Below, piece after piece: positions 33,551 to 43,647 of a stretch of DNA of 64,000 nucleotides. Position numbers and translations under genes: made by a program. The DNA lies in assembly GCA_049999805.1 (NCBI GenBank), contig JBNGIO010006272.1, forward strand, positions 1 to 64,000, read 5' to 3'. A model generated the notes under the pieces. It saw nothing but the letters and a program-made list of their open reading frames with translations, did not search any database and had not been told where the DNA came from. Source of the stretch: Folioceros fuciformis. Taxonomy: Eukaryota; Anthocerotophyta; Anthocerotopsida; Anthocerotales. Every line of letters starts with the position of its first letter. Positions within the stretch are counted from its first letter, which is position 1.

Positions 33551-33697
33551 CAAAGGGCATTGGCCAATGCGGTCTAGTCTATAGTATCCATTGTTGTGCC
33601 AAGGGCAGTGGCCAATGGGTTTGTTCTATAGTATCCATTGCTTTGCAAAGGACATTGGCCAATGTAGTGTGGTCTATTGAATAGAACCAAGTCTAAG
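33551..33697. repeat. Degenerate 48-bp direct repeat, about three copies
   Basis: Units recur at about 33555, 33603 and 33650 and share GGGCATTGGCCAATG-like and CTATAGTATCCATTG-like segments. Confidence 0.7.
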
Positions 33698-34319
33698 TCT
33701 GCTGTTTCATCAGCAGTGGCGACAAGGTACATCCTTCATTGTTTGGCATCTTGTGGAATTGATATATGAGGAACCTAGTCTATAAGGAAGCTAATCCCTG
33801 GTTTAGTTGTTCTTATTTTTGGTGGTTAGGATCTCCCATCTCTTTTGGGTAGTTAAGATTTTTAATTCTCTTCTTCAATAAATTTTGTATGCTTTAGATG
33901 AGGGACCACTTCGTGGATGTTAGCCGCTGTGCATGGATTACTTATATAGATTCTGGCCGTTCCAGGCTTTCTTTTTGATTCTCCAAATGTTGTTTACCAG
34001 TAGGCAGTTTCACATACCTTACGTTTTCCGAAAGCACACCGTGGTGATTGCGTGTAGCTTCAGGTAGTTGATCAGTCGCGACACTTTCCCCTGGTTCATC
34101 TCATGTGCGCAGCTTTCGCCCAGCGAGGTGACAACTACGTACCGTTGGAACATAACCTTTGAAGATGCTTTCCCGCCATGTGTGTGATCATGCAAGGCCA
34201 CCAATGCTAGTGCGTTGGGTCGGCTGTTGCTACCTCCGATTCAGGCCGGCTCTCTTATACCATGAGCAGGAATGGTTCTTGGGACTGCCTGGTTGGGCCT
34301 CTGTTGGGACCTGCTGAGC

Positions 34320-36541
34320 ATGGGGGTGGCGCATGGTTCCGGGCATGGACAAGGCAACAGTGGGTTTGACGGCGCAACGGGTCTGGATCCGGCAGTGGGT
34401 GGTTCGGAGAGGATGGCGTCCATTGTGGGAGCGTCCACCACCCAGAGGCACCCTGGCCCATGGAGGGAGCTAGGATTCAGAGCTCTGGTCGAAGAGATTT
34501 TGTGGCACGGGGGCTCAGCTGGAGATGCCTGGCTCACCAGTGCGTCCCATCAGGTGAAAGAAGAGAGAACTTGTGTACCTGTGTGTGGTGAATAACCGTT
34601 GATTACAAGGTTTGTTTGGGTGAACCTTGTAAGAGCGGTGAGCATGTGGGTGCTGGAGTTGGCGCAGGTGGCACAGGTGCTCTTGACGCTGCCTTATTCG
34701 TTTGCTCAGCTGGGATATGCGTCTGGCATCATCTTTCAGCTCTTTTACGGCCTGGTGGGATGCTGGACCTGCTTCTGTGTAGCAGCGCTGTATGCGGAGC
34801 ATCGTGTTCGGCAGCAGAAGGATGGCGTGACGTTGAAGAATCACACTGTTCAGGTAGGTTGGGGTGAGAGTAATCAGCCGTTTGCTTCAAAATGAGTGAC
34901 AAATCATTATAAGCATCGCTTGCCTTGACAGTGGTTTGAAGTGTTAGAGGAGCTCCTTGGTCGGCGCTGGAAACTTGCTGGGCTCCTTGTCAACTGCCTC
35001 TACCTCTTCGCTTCTGGCACCATTCAGATCATAGCCTGTGGAAGGTAAGCGTTACAAGCCAGCCATGAGCTAGCTAGCCCTTGCCAAGGGCTGGCTCGAT
35101 GAATAAAAACCGTGGAGGCATGGCTGAGGTGCTAAAGAACTGAGCCAGGGATTTGCACATACAGCACCGTCTACCTTGTCAATGACAACTTGGACAAGAG
35201 GACATGGACGTACGTGTTTGGGGCAGGCTGTATGCTGAGTGTCTTCATCCCTACCCTTCACAACTTTCGAGTCTGGTCCTTCACGGGCCTGTTCATGACC
35301 ACCTACACTGGCTGGTACATGACCATCGCTGCTCTTATCCACGGCCAGGTGAGCCTGCCGGCTTCTCTCTCGCTTGCTTCCACTCCCATCATCCAGCCAG
35401 ATGTTAATGTTCCTGGACCTGTTTTCTCCAGAAACCTAGCCCTGTGAAGCACACAGGACCGCAAAACCTTGTCCCGTTTTTCACGGGAGCCACCAACATT
35501 CTCTACACCTTCGGCGGCCATGCGACCACAGTGTGAGTCTCCATGGGCCGCCGCAGATCCCTCCCATCCACGGTTTGTGCTTGCTGGTGACTGTTGTGCG
35601 CAAGCGTGCAGAGAAGTGATGGACTCCATGTGGAAGCCACAGAAGTTCAAGTGGGTGTACGTGCTTTCCACCCTCTACGTCTTCACACTGACACTGCCGT
35701 CCGCCAGCTCAGTCTACTGGGCTTTCGGTGACAACATGGGTTCCATTCCCAACGCTCTGTACGCCCTACCTCGGACCCCATTCCGGGACACCGCTGTAGT
35801 CCTCATGCTCATCCACCAGGTACACCAACAACCGCTGACGTGTGAAGTCTCATTCCCTCATCTCCCTTTCGTTCTGATTCCGCCATCCCCAGCAACATCT
35901 GCAGGACTGTGCATCCACCATGTCATGTTTGTGCAGAAGAACCTCCACGTGAATCAATACCAATCAATTTGCTGTGGTTTCCTCCCAGTTCTTCACTTTT
36001 ACTGTCATCAGCATCCCAATTTACACAGTGTGGGAAAAGCTGCTGGGCGTACACACCTCAATAGCCAGTAAATTCTTCCTCAGAGCGGCAATCAGGCTCC
36101 CGGTCGGCCTCTTCATCTGGTTCGTTGCTCTAGCAATCCCCTTCTTCGGCCCCATCAACTCTGCCGTGGGAGCCTTCCTCGTCACCTTCGGAGTGTACAT
36201 AATCCCTGCCGCAGCCTTCAACGTCTTCTACTCCAGCCCATCTGCCCGAGAGGTACATGACTCTTTAGGGAAGAGTTTCCTCAAACCCAACAACATAATT
36301 CCGTTGCAGGGACTGACCGACACACCCGCAGAACGCCGTGGAGAAGCCCCCGTTCTTCATCCCTAGTTGGAGAGCCATCTTCGTGCTCAACACCTTCATA
36401 GTGATGTGGGTCTTCATCGTGGGATTCGGCTTCGGCTGCTGGTCCAGCATCACCAATTTCGTCAAGCTCGTGCACACTTTTGGCCTCTTCGCCAAGTGCT
36501 ACCAGTGCCCCGTCACAGACGAACACCTGAGCCTGCCGTGA
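34320..36541 (+). CDS. AUX/LAX auxin influx carrier, copy a
   Basis: This is a proton-coupled auxin importer of the AUX1/LAX family, a plasma-membrane member of the amino acid/auxin permease superfamily. About eight exons give roughly 500 residues. Landmarks are ILWHGGSAGDAWLTSASHQ (exon 1), VAQVLLTLPYSFAQLG, TYVFGAGCMLSVFIPTLHNF, FFTGATNILYTFGGHATTV, MDSMWKPQKFKWVYV, IPFFGPINSAVGAFLVTFGV, VEKPPFFIPSW and FGLFAKCYQCP near the stop at 36541. Exon 1 and exon 2 are split by an intron starting at 34554, directly after the SASHQ codons. The start could be 34320 or the in-frame ATG at 34272. Compared with the third copy its loops are more diverged (FRVWSFTGL, QQKDGVTLKNH). It is followed in tandem by copy b. 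Confidence 0.9.
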
Positions 36542-37291
36542 ACAGGAACTTTGTTGAATTCATGGCGGTGCAGTCACAGCAATGTGTAATTTGCCAGTCA
36601 AATCGTACACATCTGGTATGCGCACTTTCGGGCGGCCCACCCTGTTGACCGAGATTTACTCTCACAGGACCTGATTATGTACGTCTCCAGGAGTTCTTGC
36701 TCGCGTGACCCACGCCAACACAGTGTGAACACGGCACCACACGCCTGACCATGACTGCATGCGCTGCCACTACGACCCCAGTCGCGGCGCTTGTCGGTTA
36801 GAATCGATGCATAGACTCCAGTCCGGTCAAGCGAATGTCTTCGGAGCTAGTCGGACAAAGCCGGCAGTGGGCTCTCTCTATCTCCTTCCTAGGAGCCTTG
36901 TCTCGTCCAAACCGAAAGGCGTTAGGCCTTCTACGAGGCGGTGGGATATTGACCTCCTTTACAGCAGAGCCCGAGAAGGAGTGGATCATTCGTACAGCCA
37001 TGCGCAGTCGCACTGAGATTGAAATTCCTACCCCTGGAGGATGGATATCCGATGCCCTGGCCTGCGCAAAAGCGGCTTTCTTTCGGTAGGCTGAGGAATG
37101 CTGAATCTTTTGACTCCTGTACATGGGCTGGACCTCCCCTGGCACTGGCCAAACCTGAAGAGTGAAGGAAAAGCTGCGGCTGGCAAAGCGAGCTTCGAGC
37201 TCGAGTTCCGGCAGCTTATGAGGCAGATGATGAAGACTCTCCCTGGGATATCCTCAGCCTGAGTCTGGGCGGGGGCTTGAAGGTCGTGGCC
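36542..37291. other. Spacer between tandem AUX/LAX copies a and b
   Basis: About 750 bp has no recognisable gene. It presumably includes the 3' end of copy a and the promoter and 5' leader of copy b. The short ORFs on both strands show no domain. Confidence 0.5.
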
Positions 37292-39325
37292 ATGGGGGCA
37301 GGAGAGCGGAACGGTGTGGTGCCTGCGGACTTGGAGGGCTCTGGGTGGACAGGGGGAGATGGCAGCCGGCACGACCAGATCGAAGAGGACGTGGGAGATG
37401 GAAGGGGAAACGTTAAGGGATCGTCCCGTGGTAGTTTTTTGTACTGGGCTCTGTGGAACGGAGGCTCCAGCTTTGATGCCTGGCTGAATGCAGCGTCCAC
37501 GCAGGTGGCCCAGGTGCTGCTCACTCTGCCTTACTCCTTCTCGCAGCTGGGAATGGTGTCCGGCATCTTCTTCCAGATCTTCTACGGGATCATGGGCACC
37601 TGGACTTGCTACCTCATCACCTGCTTATACGCCGACTACCGCTCCAGGAAGGAGAAAGAGAACCCAAGAGCATTCGAGAAGCACACCATTCAGGTAATGC
37701 CCAGTCGTGGATTGCGTTCGGTTTATGTGTCGCAATTCGATCGTGACATTGAAACATGAGTTCCACGAGGCTGATGGCTCATTGCTCTGCAGTGGTTTGA
37801 AGTTCTGGGTGGACTTCTCGGGCCCCGATGGAGGATGGTAGGCCTGGTGTTTAATGGCTTCGTGCTCTTCTGTACTGCAACCATCCAGCTCATAGCTTGC
37901 GCGAGGTTAGTATTCGTAATCAACCATCATCTCCTCCTACCTAATTGCGATGTCCATGACCGACACTGGAGAAGCCCACAAAACCTCGGGGCCATGGCAG
38001 CAATGTATACTACCTCAACAACCATCTGGACAAGCGAACATGGACATACATCTTCGGGGCGGGCTTCATGTCCACCATACTCGTGCCCGCTGCGCACAAC
38101 TACCGTGTGCTGTCAGCCATGGGCATCACCATGACCACATACACTGCCTGGTTTCTCACCATTTCTGCTGTCAAACACGGCCAGGTGCGATGTCGATCCC
38201 CATTTCACTTCCCTCTCCTTCCATTCCGTACCTCGTCTTCATCTAACTGCCGCTACTGGAGCGCCTTCGCATGCAGATCGCCAACGTGCAGTACACGGGA
38301 AGCCACCATGGCAAAGTGGCCTACTTCACAGGAGCCACCAACATCCTCTACACCTTCGGCGGCCATGCCGTCACTGTGTACGCATCCAAGCACATGCCTG
38401 CCCATGAAAGGTCGTCTTCCCCGGCTGCGATGAATGACTAACACTCGCAAACTCTGTCCAGGGAGATCATGCACTCCATGTGGAAGCCCAGGAGATTCAA
38501 GGTGGTGTACCTGGTGGCCGTCCTCTACATCTTCACCCTCACAATCCCGTCTGCAGTTGCCATGTACTGGGCGTTCGGGGACAAGCTGTTCAAGAACGCA
38601 AACGCCTTCGCCGTGCTGCCCAAAACCAAGTGGCGGGACGCTGCCGTCATCCTCATGCTGGGCCACCAGGTGAGATCCAAGCCACCACACGTGCCCCGCG
38701 ACTCACTTCCCACCCCTCTTGCGTCTTCCTTCCTCGCTTGCCACTCACAATCTCCGTCCCCCCCTGCCACACCACCAGTTCTTCGAATTCGGCATGGTGA
38801 GCCTGCCCTTGTACATCATGTGGGAGAAGCTGGTGGGCGCGCACGGCAAGCACTACCTGGTGAGCACCATGTCGCGGGTGCCGGTGGTGCTGGCCATGTG
38901 GTTCACGGCGCTCATGATTCCCTTCTTCGGGCCAATCAACTCCGCCGTCGGATCCCTTTTCGTCTCCTTCGGCGTCTACATCATCCCTGCCGCCGCCTAC
39001 ATCACCTTCTACAGAAACGCCTCCGCCCGCGCTGTAAGATGCCGCTTATTCGAATTCATTGGTTTGTACGATCTCAGCTCCAACCGGACGTCGCTGACCA
39101 ACGCCTGGACCGAATCCTGACGTTGTGCAGAGCGCCGTGGAGAAACCCCCCTTCTTCCTCTTCAGGAGCTGGTATACAGTGTTCGCTGTCAACATCGTGA
39201 TTGTCTTGTGGGTTGTTGTTGTCGGGTTCGGCTTCGGCGCCTGGGCCAGCGTCACCAACATTGTGGACCAGATCCACACTTTTGGGCTCTTCGCCAAATG
39301 TTTCCAGTGCCCCAAACGCTCGTGA
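37292..39325 (+). CDS. AUX/LAX auxin influx carrier, copy b
   Basis: This is a second AUX1/LAX-type auxin importer in direct orientation. Landmarks are LWNGGSSFDAWLNAASTQVA, LTLPYSFSQLGMVSG, WFEVLGGLLGPRW, TYIFGAGFMSTILVPAAHNY, YFTGATNILYTFGGHAVTV, EIMHSMWKPRRFKVVYLVAV, IPFFGPINSAVGSLFVSFGV, VEKPPFFLFRSW and FGLFAKCFQCPKRS at the C-terminus. Unlike copies a and c, the ASTQ and VAQV segments are continuous, so the first intron is absent. Start at 37292 is the first ATG of the open frame (MGAGERNGVV). The longer Gly/Asp-rich N-terminus is typical of the family's variable cytosolic end. Confidence 0.9.
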
Positions 39326-39610
39326 GTCGGGACTGAAGACGACGAGACGAAAATAATACAAACGAGCTTTTTGAAAGGATTTCTTTTCGAGAAGGGTTTC
39401 GCCTCAGTCGGGCCGGAGACTGCTCATGCGTCAGGCTGGCGTCATGACCAACTACACCAAACCTTGAGCAAAAACATCATTTACTCAAATAATATTAGTC
39501 TAAAATTATGTACAGTTCCTTCCTTGCCCTGCTACTTGGACTTTTCTGCATGGATACAAGTTTATAAGAACTATGGGATTATGTATTTTTATTATACTTT
39601 AATATAATTT

Positions 39611-40310
39611 AAACTTCTTCAACTACTCCAAGTACCGGGATACAAAATCCATCCTTAGTGAACTCTAACAGAATTCTTCTTCTTCTTCAACTCCTCCAAG
39701 TCCTAGGACAAAACAATCCATCCTTGGTGAACTCTAATAGAATTCTTCTTCTTCTTCAACTCCTCCAAGTCCTGGGACACAAAATCCATCTTTAGTGAAC
39801 TCTAGTAGAATTCTTCTTCTTCTTCAACTCCTCCAAGTCCCAGGACAAAAAATCCATCCTTGGTGAACTCTAGTAGAATTCTTCTTCTTCTTCAACTCCA
39901 GAATTCTTCTTCTCCTTCAATTCTTCCAATTCCTAGGAAAAAAAATCCATCCTTGGTGAACTTTACTAGAATTCTTCTTCTTCTTCAACTCCTCCAAGTC
40001 CTAGGACACAAAATCTATCCTTAGTGAACTCTAATAGAATTCTTCTTCTTCTTGTTCTCCAAGTCCCATGACAAAGACCTATCCTTAGAGGAATCTAATA
40101 GAATTTTTCTTCTACTACTCCTCCAAGTCCATGACAGAAACTTATCGTCAATAGACTCTAATAGAATTCTTCTCTTTCTTCAACTCCTCCAAGTCCCATG
40201 ACAAGAAATCCATCCTTCGTGGGCTCTAGTAGATTTTTTCCTTTCTTCTACTCCTTCGACATTTAGTGGGCTCTAATAGAGTTCTTCCTCTTCTTCTACT
40301 CCTCTAACAT
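39611..40310. repeat. 68-bp minisatellite with one EcoRI-type site per unit, about 10 copies
   Basis: Units contain GAATTCTTCTTCTTCTTCAA, then CTCCTCCAAGTCC and ATCCATCCTTGGTGAACTCT. GAATTC recurs at 39671, 39740, 39808 and 39876, a 68-69 bp period. Copies towards the right are shorter and more diverged. TTC runs make it pyrimidine-rich on the plus strand. It lies between AUX/LAX copy b and the PITP gene. Confidence 0.95.
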
Positions 40311-41610
40311 TCATGCTAGATAACAATCTAAGAAGGATATCATAAGTGGTGTCATCTAATGTAATGACAAGATGCTTGGTACTTGTCCTAATCTTCTAGT
40401 CATACACATTATAATTATTAATTTATATTTTTATAAAAATATTTCTCCTCATATTATTAATAAACTCAAAATGACATAATTACCATTATTGGGTTTAGGA
40501 TTTAGGATTTAAAGTCCTTGGAACGTTTTTGAAAAAAATAACTATAATAATCGAAAAAAAAACCCCTTTCCAGCAAAGAAATGTAAGGGATCTTATGCTG
40601 GTTTTTGAAGACGAATAACTTTAGAGACAAAGGTAGTGCAACAAAGTTCCGTCCTCATTCGGCGTCAGTAAAATTCTTCCTCCCTCACTACGTAAACGTT
40701 ATTCTTAAATTCATATAATAGAATTCTTGTTGGTATATGGTAGATAAGATTCTACCCACAGACAACACGGATATATGACGCGTGCCGGCATTGGTTTAAC
40801 GGCCCATGGTTCTGATGACGGACTTCCCGGGTTGGTTTGAAACCTCCTCCGAGACGTTGGTCTGGGCTCTTAACCTCATCCGTGGGTCGGGTGTATTTTT
40901 AGGAAGTCGGGAGCTGAGTTGTAGAAGCTGCTAGTCGAGTCGAGCAAGAAGGATCGGACATTGATGCGGAGGATCATTGTGCGTGCCGGCAAGAGCGCAT
41001 TGCATCACAAGTTCGTTCTTCATTTGCTACCAGCAGCGGAATCACAGACACTTTGCTTCACGGAGCCTGGCCAGCTCTGATCGCGTCAATCACTTCTGGT
41101 TTCTCCTGAGGTGAGAGCTGATTCTCGCTGTGTTCTGCGATTGACGCTTATCGCCAGTGCTTTCTGGCAGGAGGGAAACGGGTGTGTTGCTCTGGCTTCT
41201 GCTTTTTAGAACGGATCTTGTAAGCTTGACTGGTGGAGGACGGAGGTGGCCAGGCCGATGTCTCCCGGAGCTCGCTTCCGTTGGATCTGACGGGGAGGGG
41301 GGATGGTTAGGTTTCCGAGAGCGCGTCCAGCCTTGCTGTGTTGGAACTCTGTGGTGAAGGGGAATTTGTAGAATCCAGATCTTGCTGTGGAGACTGGCTT
41401 GAGAAGCTTGTCTGGGCTGGCAGCGGGGGACTTTGTGGCAGCTGAATTGAGTGGTTTGTGTATGGATAATGTCGAACTCGTTGGTGCTGGCTCCCTGTGG
41501 TCGTAGCACGGGAGTTTGGAGTTGCGGGGCCCTGTGTGGAGTAAAGCTTGGTTTGCCGACTGTGTGATCTGTTTGAAGCGGGAGGAGGCGGACGAGGGTA
41601 GGTAGTAAGC
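40311..41610. other. Intergenic and presumed 5' leader of the PITP gene
   Basis: The first 400 bases are AT-rich. From about 40.8 kb the sequence becomes GC-richer and probably contains the promoter and a long leader of the PITP gene. The minus ORF at 41206-42300 overlaps the PITP coding region and is a shadow. Confidence 0.45.
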
Positions 41611-42975
41611 ATGGTGGCTGTGTGGGAGTACCGCATCCCACTGCCTTTCACGTTGGAGGAGTATAAGACTGCGCAGTTGTACATGGTGGCGAAGATCAGT
41701 GCTATTGAGTCCAAGGGCAGCGATGGGGATGGGGTTGAGGTGCTGAAGAACGAGCCCTATGTGGATGACAACAGGGAAGGGCAGTACACGCACAAGATTT
41801 ACCATCTTGCTAGCAAGCTTCCAGGATGGCTTGTGGCGCTTGTGCCAAAAAAGGCGTTGCTTCTGGAGGAGGAGGCTTGGAACTCGTACCCTCACTGCAC
41901 CACCGTAATCAAGTGTCCCTTCTTCAACAAGTTTCGCCTGATCCTTGAGACCACACATGTAGCAGACTGTGGGACGACAGAGAACGCCCTGAAGTTGGAT
42001 GCGAAGACGTTGAAGAAGAGACATGTGGAGTTTATTGACATTGCGACGGACCCTGTGGAGAATTACGTTGAAGAAGAAGATCCGTCCAAGTATTCTTCTG
42101 TCAAGACGGGGAGGGGGCCACTCTTGCCTGGCTGGCAGAAGCAATGTAGGCCTATGATGTGCGCATACAAGCTTGTGACAGTGGATGTGCCTTACTGGGG
42201 TTTCGGCTCTCGCTTGGAAAAATTCATTTCTAAGCAGGCTCAGCGGAAAATTATGCTGGAGGGTCATCGGAAGTGTTTCTGCTGGATGGATGAATGGCAT
42301 GGTTTAACAATGGAGGATATTCGAGTTATGGAGGAGGAGACAGCACAGGCTATTAGGAGGGCTCGTGCCACAGCCCTACGGAGGCATGGCTCAGACGCTG
42401 GGGAATTGGTAGAAGATGCCACTGAGGAGGACCACTGTGGGAGCCCTTCAACAGCTGACTTGCTCCGGGAAGATCGCGACGCTGCTCCTTTGAGACTGCG
42501 AGAACTCGTTACTAATTCAACCAGAAGCTCCAGAAGCAATTCCAGGAACAGTTCCAGAGAGCTCACTAACTATGCAAGGCACCCTAGTCTTCTCGGATCT
42601 GCGGCTGCTCTTGGTGTACCTTTTGCTTCTGGGTCAGATCTTCAGCAGAGGCAAGATGGCACTCCCCGCTCGCCGTCACCACTGAAGTCTCCTATGGGGA
42701 AGCCGCTGTCACAGTCTCCTCCAACATCGGTATCTCATGCCGGTGGACTTGTTGAACCTCTTCACACTTTTGGATCGGCGAGCCCATATTTTGATGATTG
42801 GAAAGCAGAAGCGAAGGAAGCTGAGAGTGACTCAGATGCAGCTGAACTCGAGAACTGCGTGGATGTGCTGGACAGAGCTATAGCATGGGCAAAGTCAAGA
42901 GCCAAGTCCAAAAAGCTGGCCTCCAAACAGCAGGGGCCTCAAGTACATCCCATGGAGACTATGCTAAGTCCATGA
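41611..42975 (+). CDS. Class I-type (StART-like) phosphatidylinositol transfer protein with Ser-rich C-terminal extension
   Basis: Proteins of this fold exchange phosphatidylinositol and phosphatidylcholine between membranes. The gene is a single exon of 454 codons. Residues 1 to about 255 match the animal-type PITP domain throughout: WEYRIPLPFTLEEYKTAQLY, EGQYTHKIYHLASKLPGW, EEAWNSYPHCTTVIKCPFF, EEDPSKYSSVKTGRGPLLPG, MMCAYKLVTVDVPYWGFGS, and RKCFCWMDEWHGLTMEDIRV followed by MEEET. The remaining 200 residues are Ser/Arg/Asp-rich, with SPSPLKSP-type sites, an acidic patch (EAESDSDAAELE) and a Lys-rich end. The extension has no domain I know. Well-known plant PITPs are of the unrelated Sec14 type, so the presence of this fold is notable. 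Confidence 0.93.
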   Translation: MVAVWEYRIPLPFTLEEYKTAQLYMVAKISAIESKGSDGDGVEVLKNEPYVDDNREGQYTHKIYHLASKLPGWLVALVPKKALLLEEEAWNSYPHCTTVIKCPFFNKFRLILETTHVADCGTTENALKLDAKTLKKRHVEFIDIATDPVENYVEEEDPSKYSSVKTGRGPLLPGWQKQCRPMMCAYKLVTVDVPYWGFGSRLEKFISKQAQRKIMLEGHRKCFCWMDEWHGLTMEDIRVMEEETAQAIRRARATALRRHGSDAGELVEDATEEDHCGSPSTADLLREDRDAAPLRLRELVTNSTRSSRSNSRNSSRELTNYARHPSLLGSAAALGVPFASGSDLQQRQDGTPRSPSPLKSPMGKPLSQSPPTSVSHAGGLVEPLHTFGSASPYFDDWKAEAKEAESDSDAAELENCVDVLDRAIAWAKSRAKSKKLASKQQGPQVHPMETMLSP

Positions 42976-43647
42976 ATGGCAGCGATTCGTTTCAAGTTGT
43001 GGCATGGTCCGTCTCCTCCGTGTGGGGTCATGGAGCACTTCGGCGTCGTGGATTCCTTTAGGCTAACCTGTCCTTGAGATACTTGTTTTCCATCGGTCCT
43101 TTCTTTTGCCTTGCCGTTTGCAAGCATGACGATTGGTTGCTTAGACTCCTGTCAGCAATAGGATTGTTGACCTCATTCAGCCCGTTGCCTAAACTGGCTG
43201 TCCAGGGCTTGAAATGGGCAATTGTCCGCCTCTTTGTCCATCTGTTTTTGTTATCAGCAAGGTTTCTCCATGTTTTCCACCTGGGAACAGTAAAGCTAGC
43301 AAACAGCGAAGCTAGCAGACAGAAGGGGTGGATGTGTGTGGGACTCCTGACCGACACCGAACTTTTCAGCCCTGGTGACTTAACCTACTGTTCGTCGTGT
43401 AGCCAAAAGGTCGGTTGCATTTTGGGGAGGCACCTTTATGCCGTATTGTACGGTGGAAAAAACANNNNNNNNNNCATTTTGGGGAGGCACCTTTATGCCG
43501 TATTGTACGGTGGAAAAAACAAGTCCATATTCGCAATAAACAACGCTGCATTCGCCATGTCCTAAGGTTTCACCCTGTGGAGATCGTGATGGCTTCAGGC
43601 TCAACGACGGAGCCTGGCAGCAATTGTAGCACAAATGGGTGGATACC
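42976..43647. other. Convergent 3' region between PITP and AUX/LAX copy c, with assembly gap
   Basis: The stretch presumably contains the 3' ends of both converging genes. I see no separate gene. The N block and flanking duplication are listed separately. Confidence 0.5.
43418..43521. other. 10-N gap flanked by identical 47-bp copies
   Basis: Bases 43418-43464 and 43475-43521 are identical, starting CATTTTGGGGAGGCACCTTT and ending in AAAAAACA, with only ten N between them. The simplest reading is two contig ends that overlap but were joined with a nominal gap, so the second copy is probably artificial. Confidence 0.9.

Larger units (their letters stand above)
29484..34319. other. Gene-poor AT-rich stretch with local duplications
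   Basis: No recognisable gene lies in about 4.8 kb. It contains a 90-bp tandem duplication, a 48-bp degenerate triplication and one AT-rich open frame near 32.2-32.7 kb, each listed separately. From about 33.9 kb the composition becomes GC-richer towards the first AUX/LAX gene. Confidence 0.5.

Noticed and set aside
34320-39325. AUX/LAX copies a and b as an assembly duplication
   Set aside because: Their protein sequences and intron structures differ clearly, so they are true paralogues.
41206-42300. 364-codon minus ORF overlapping the PITP gene
   Set aside because: It lies antisense to a confidently identified coding sequence and has no domain.
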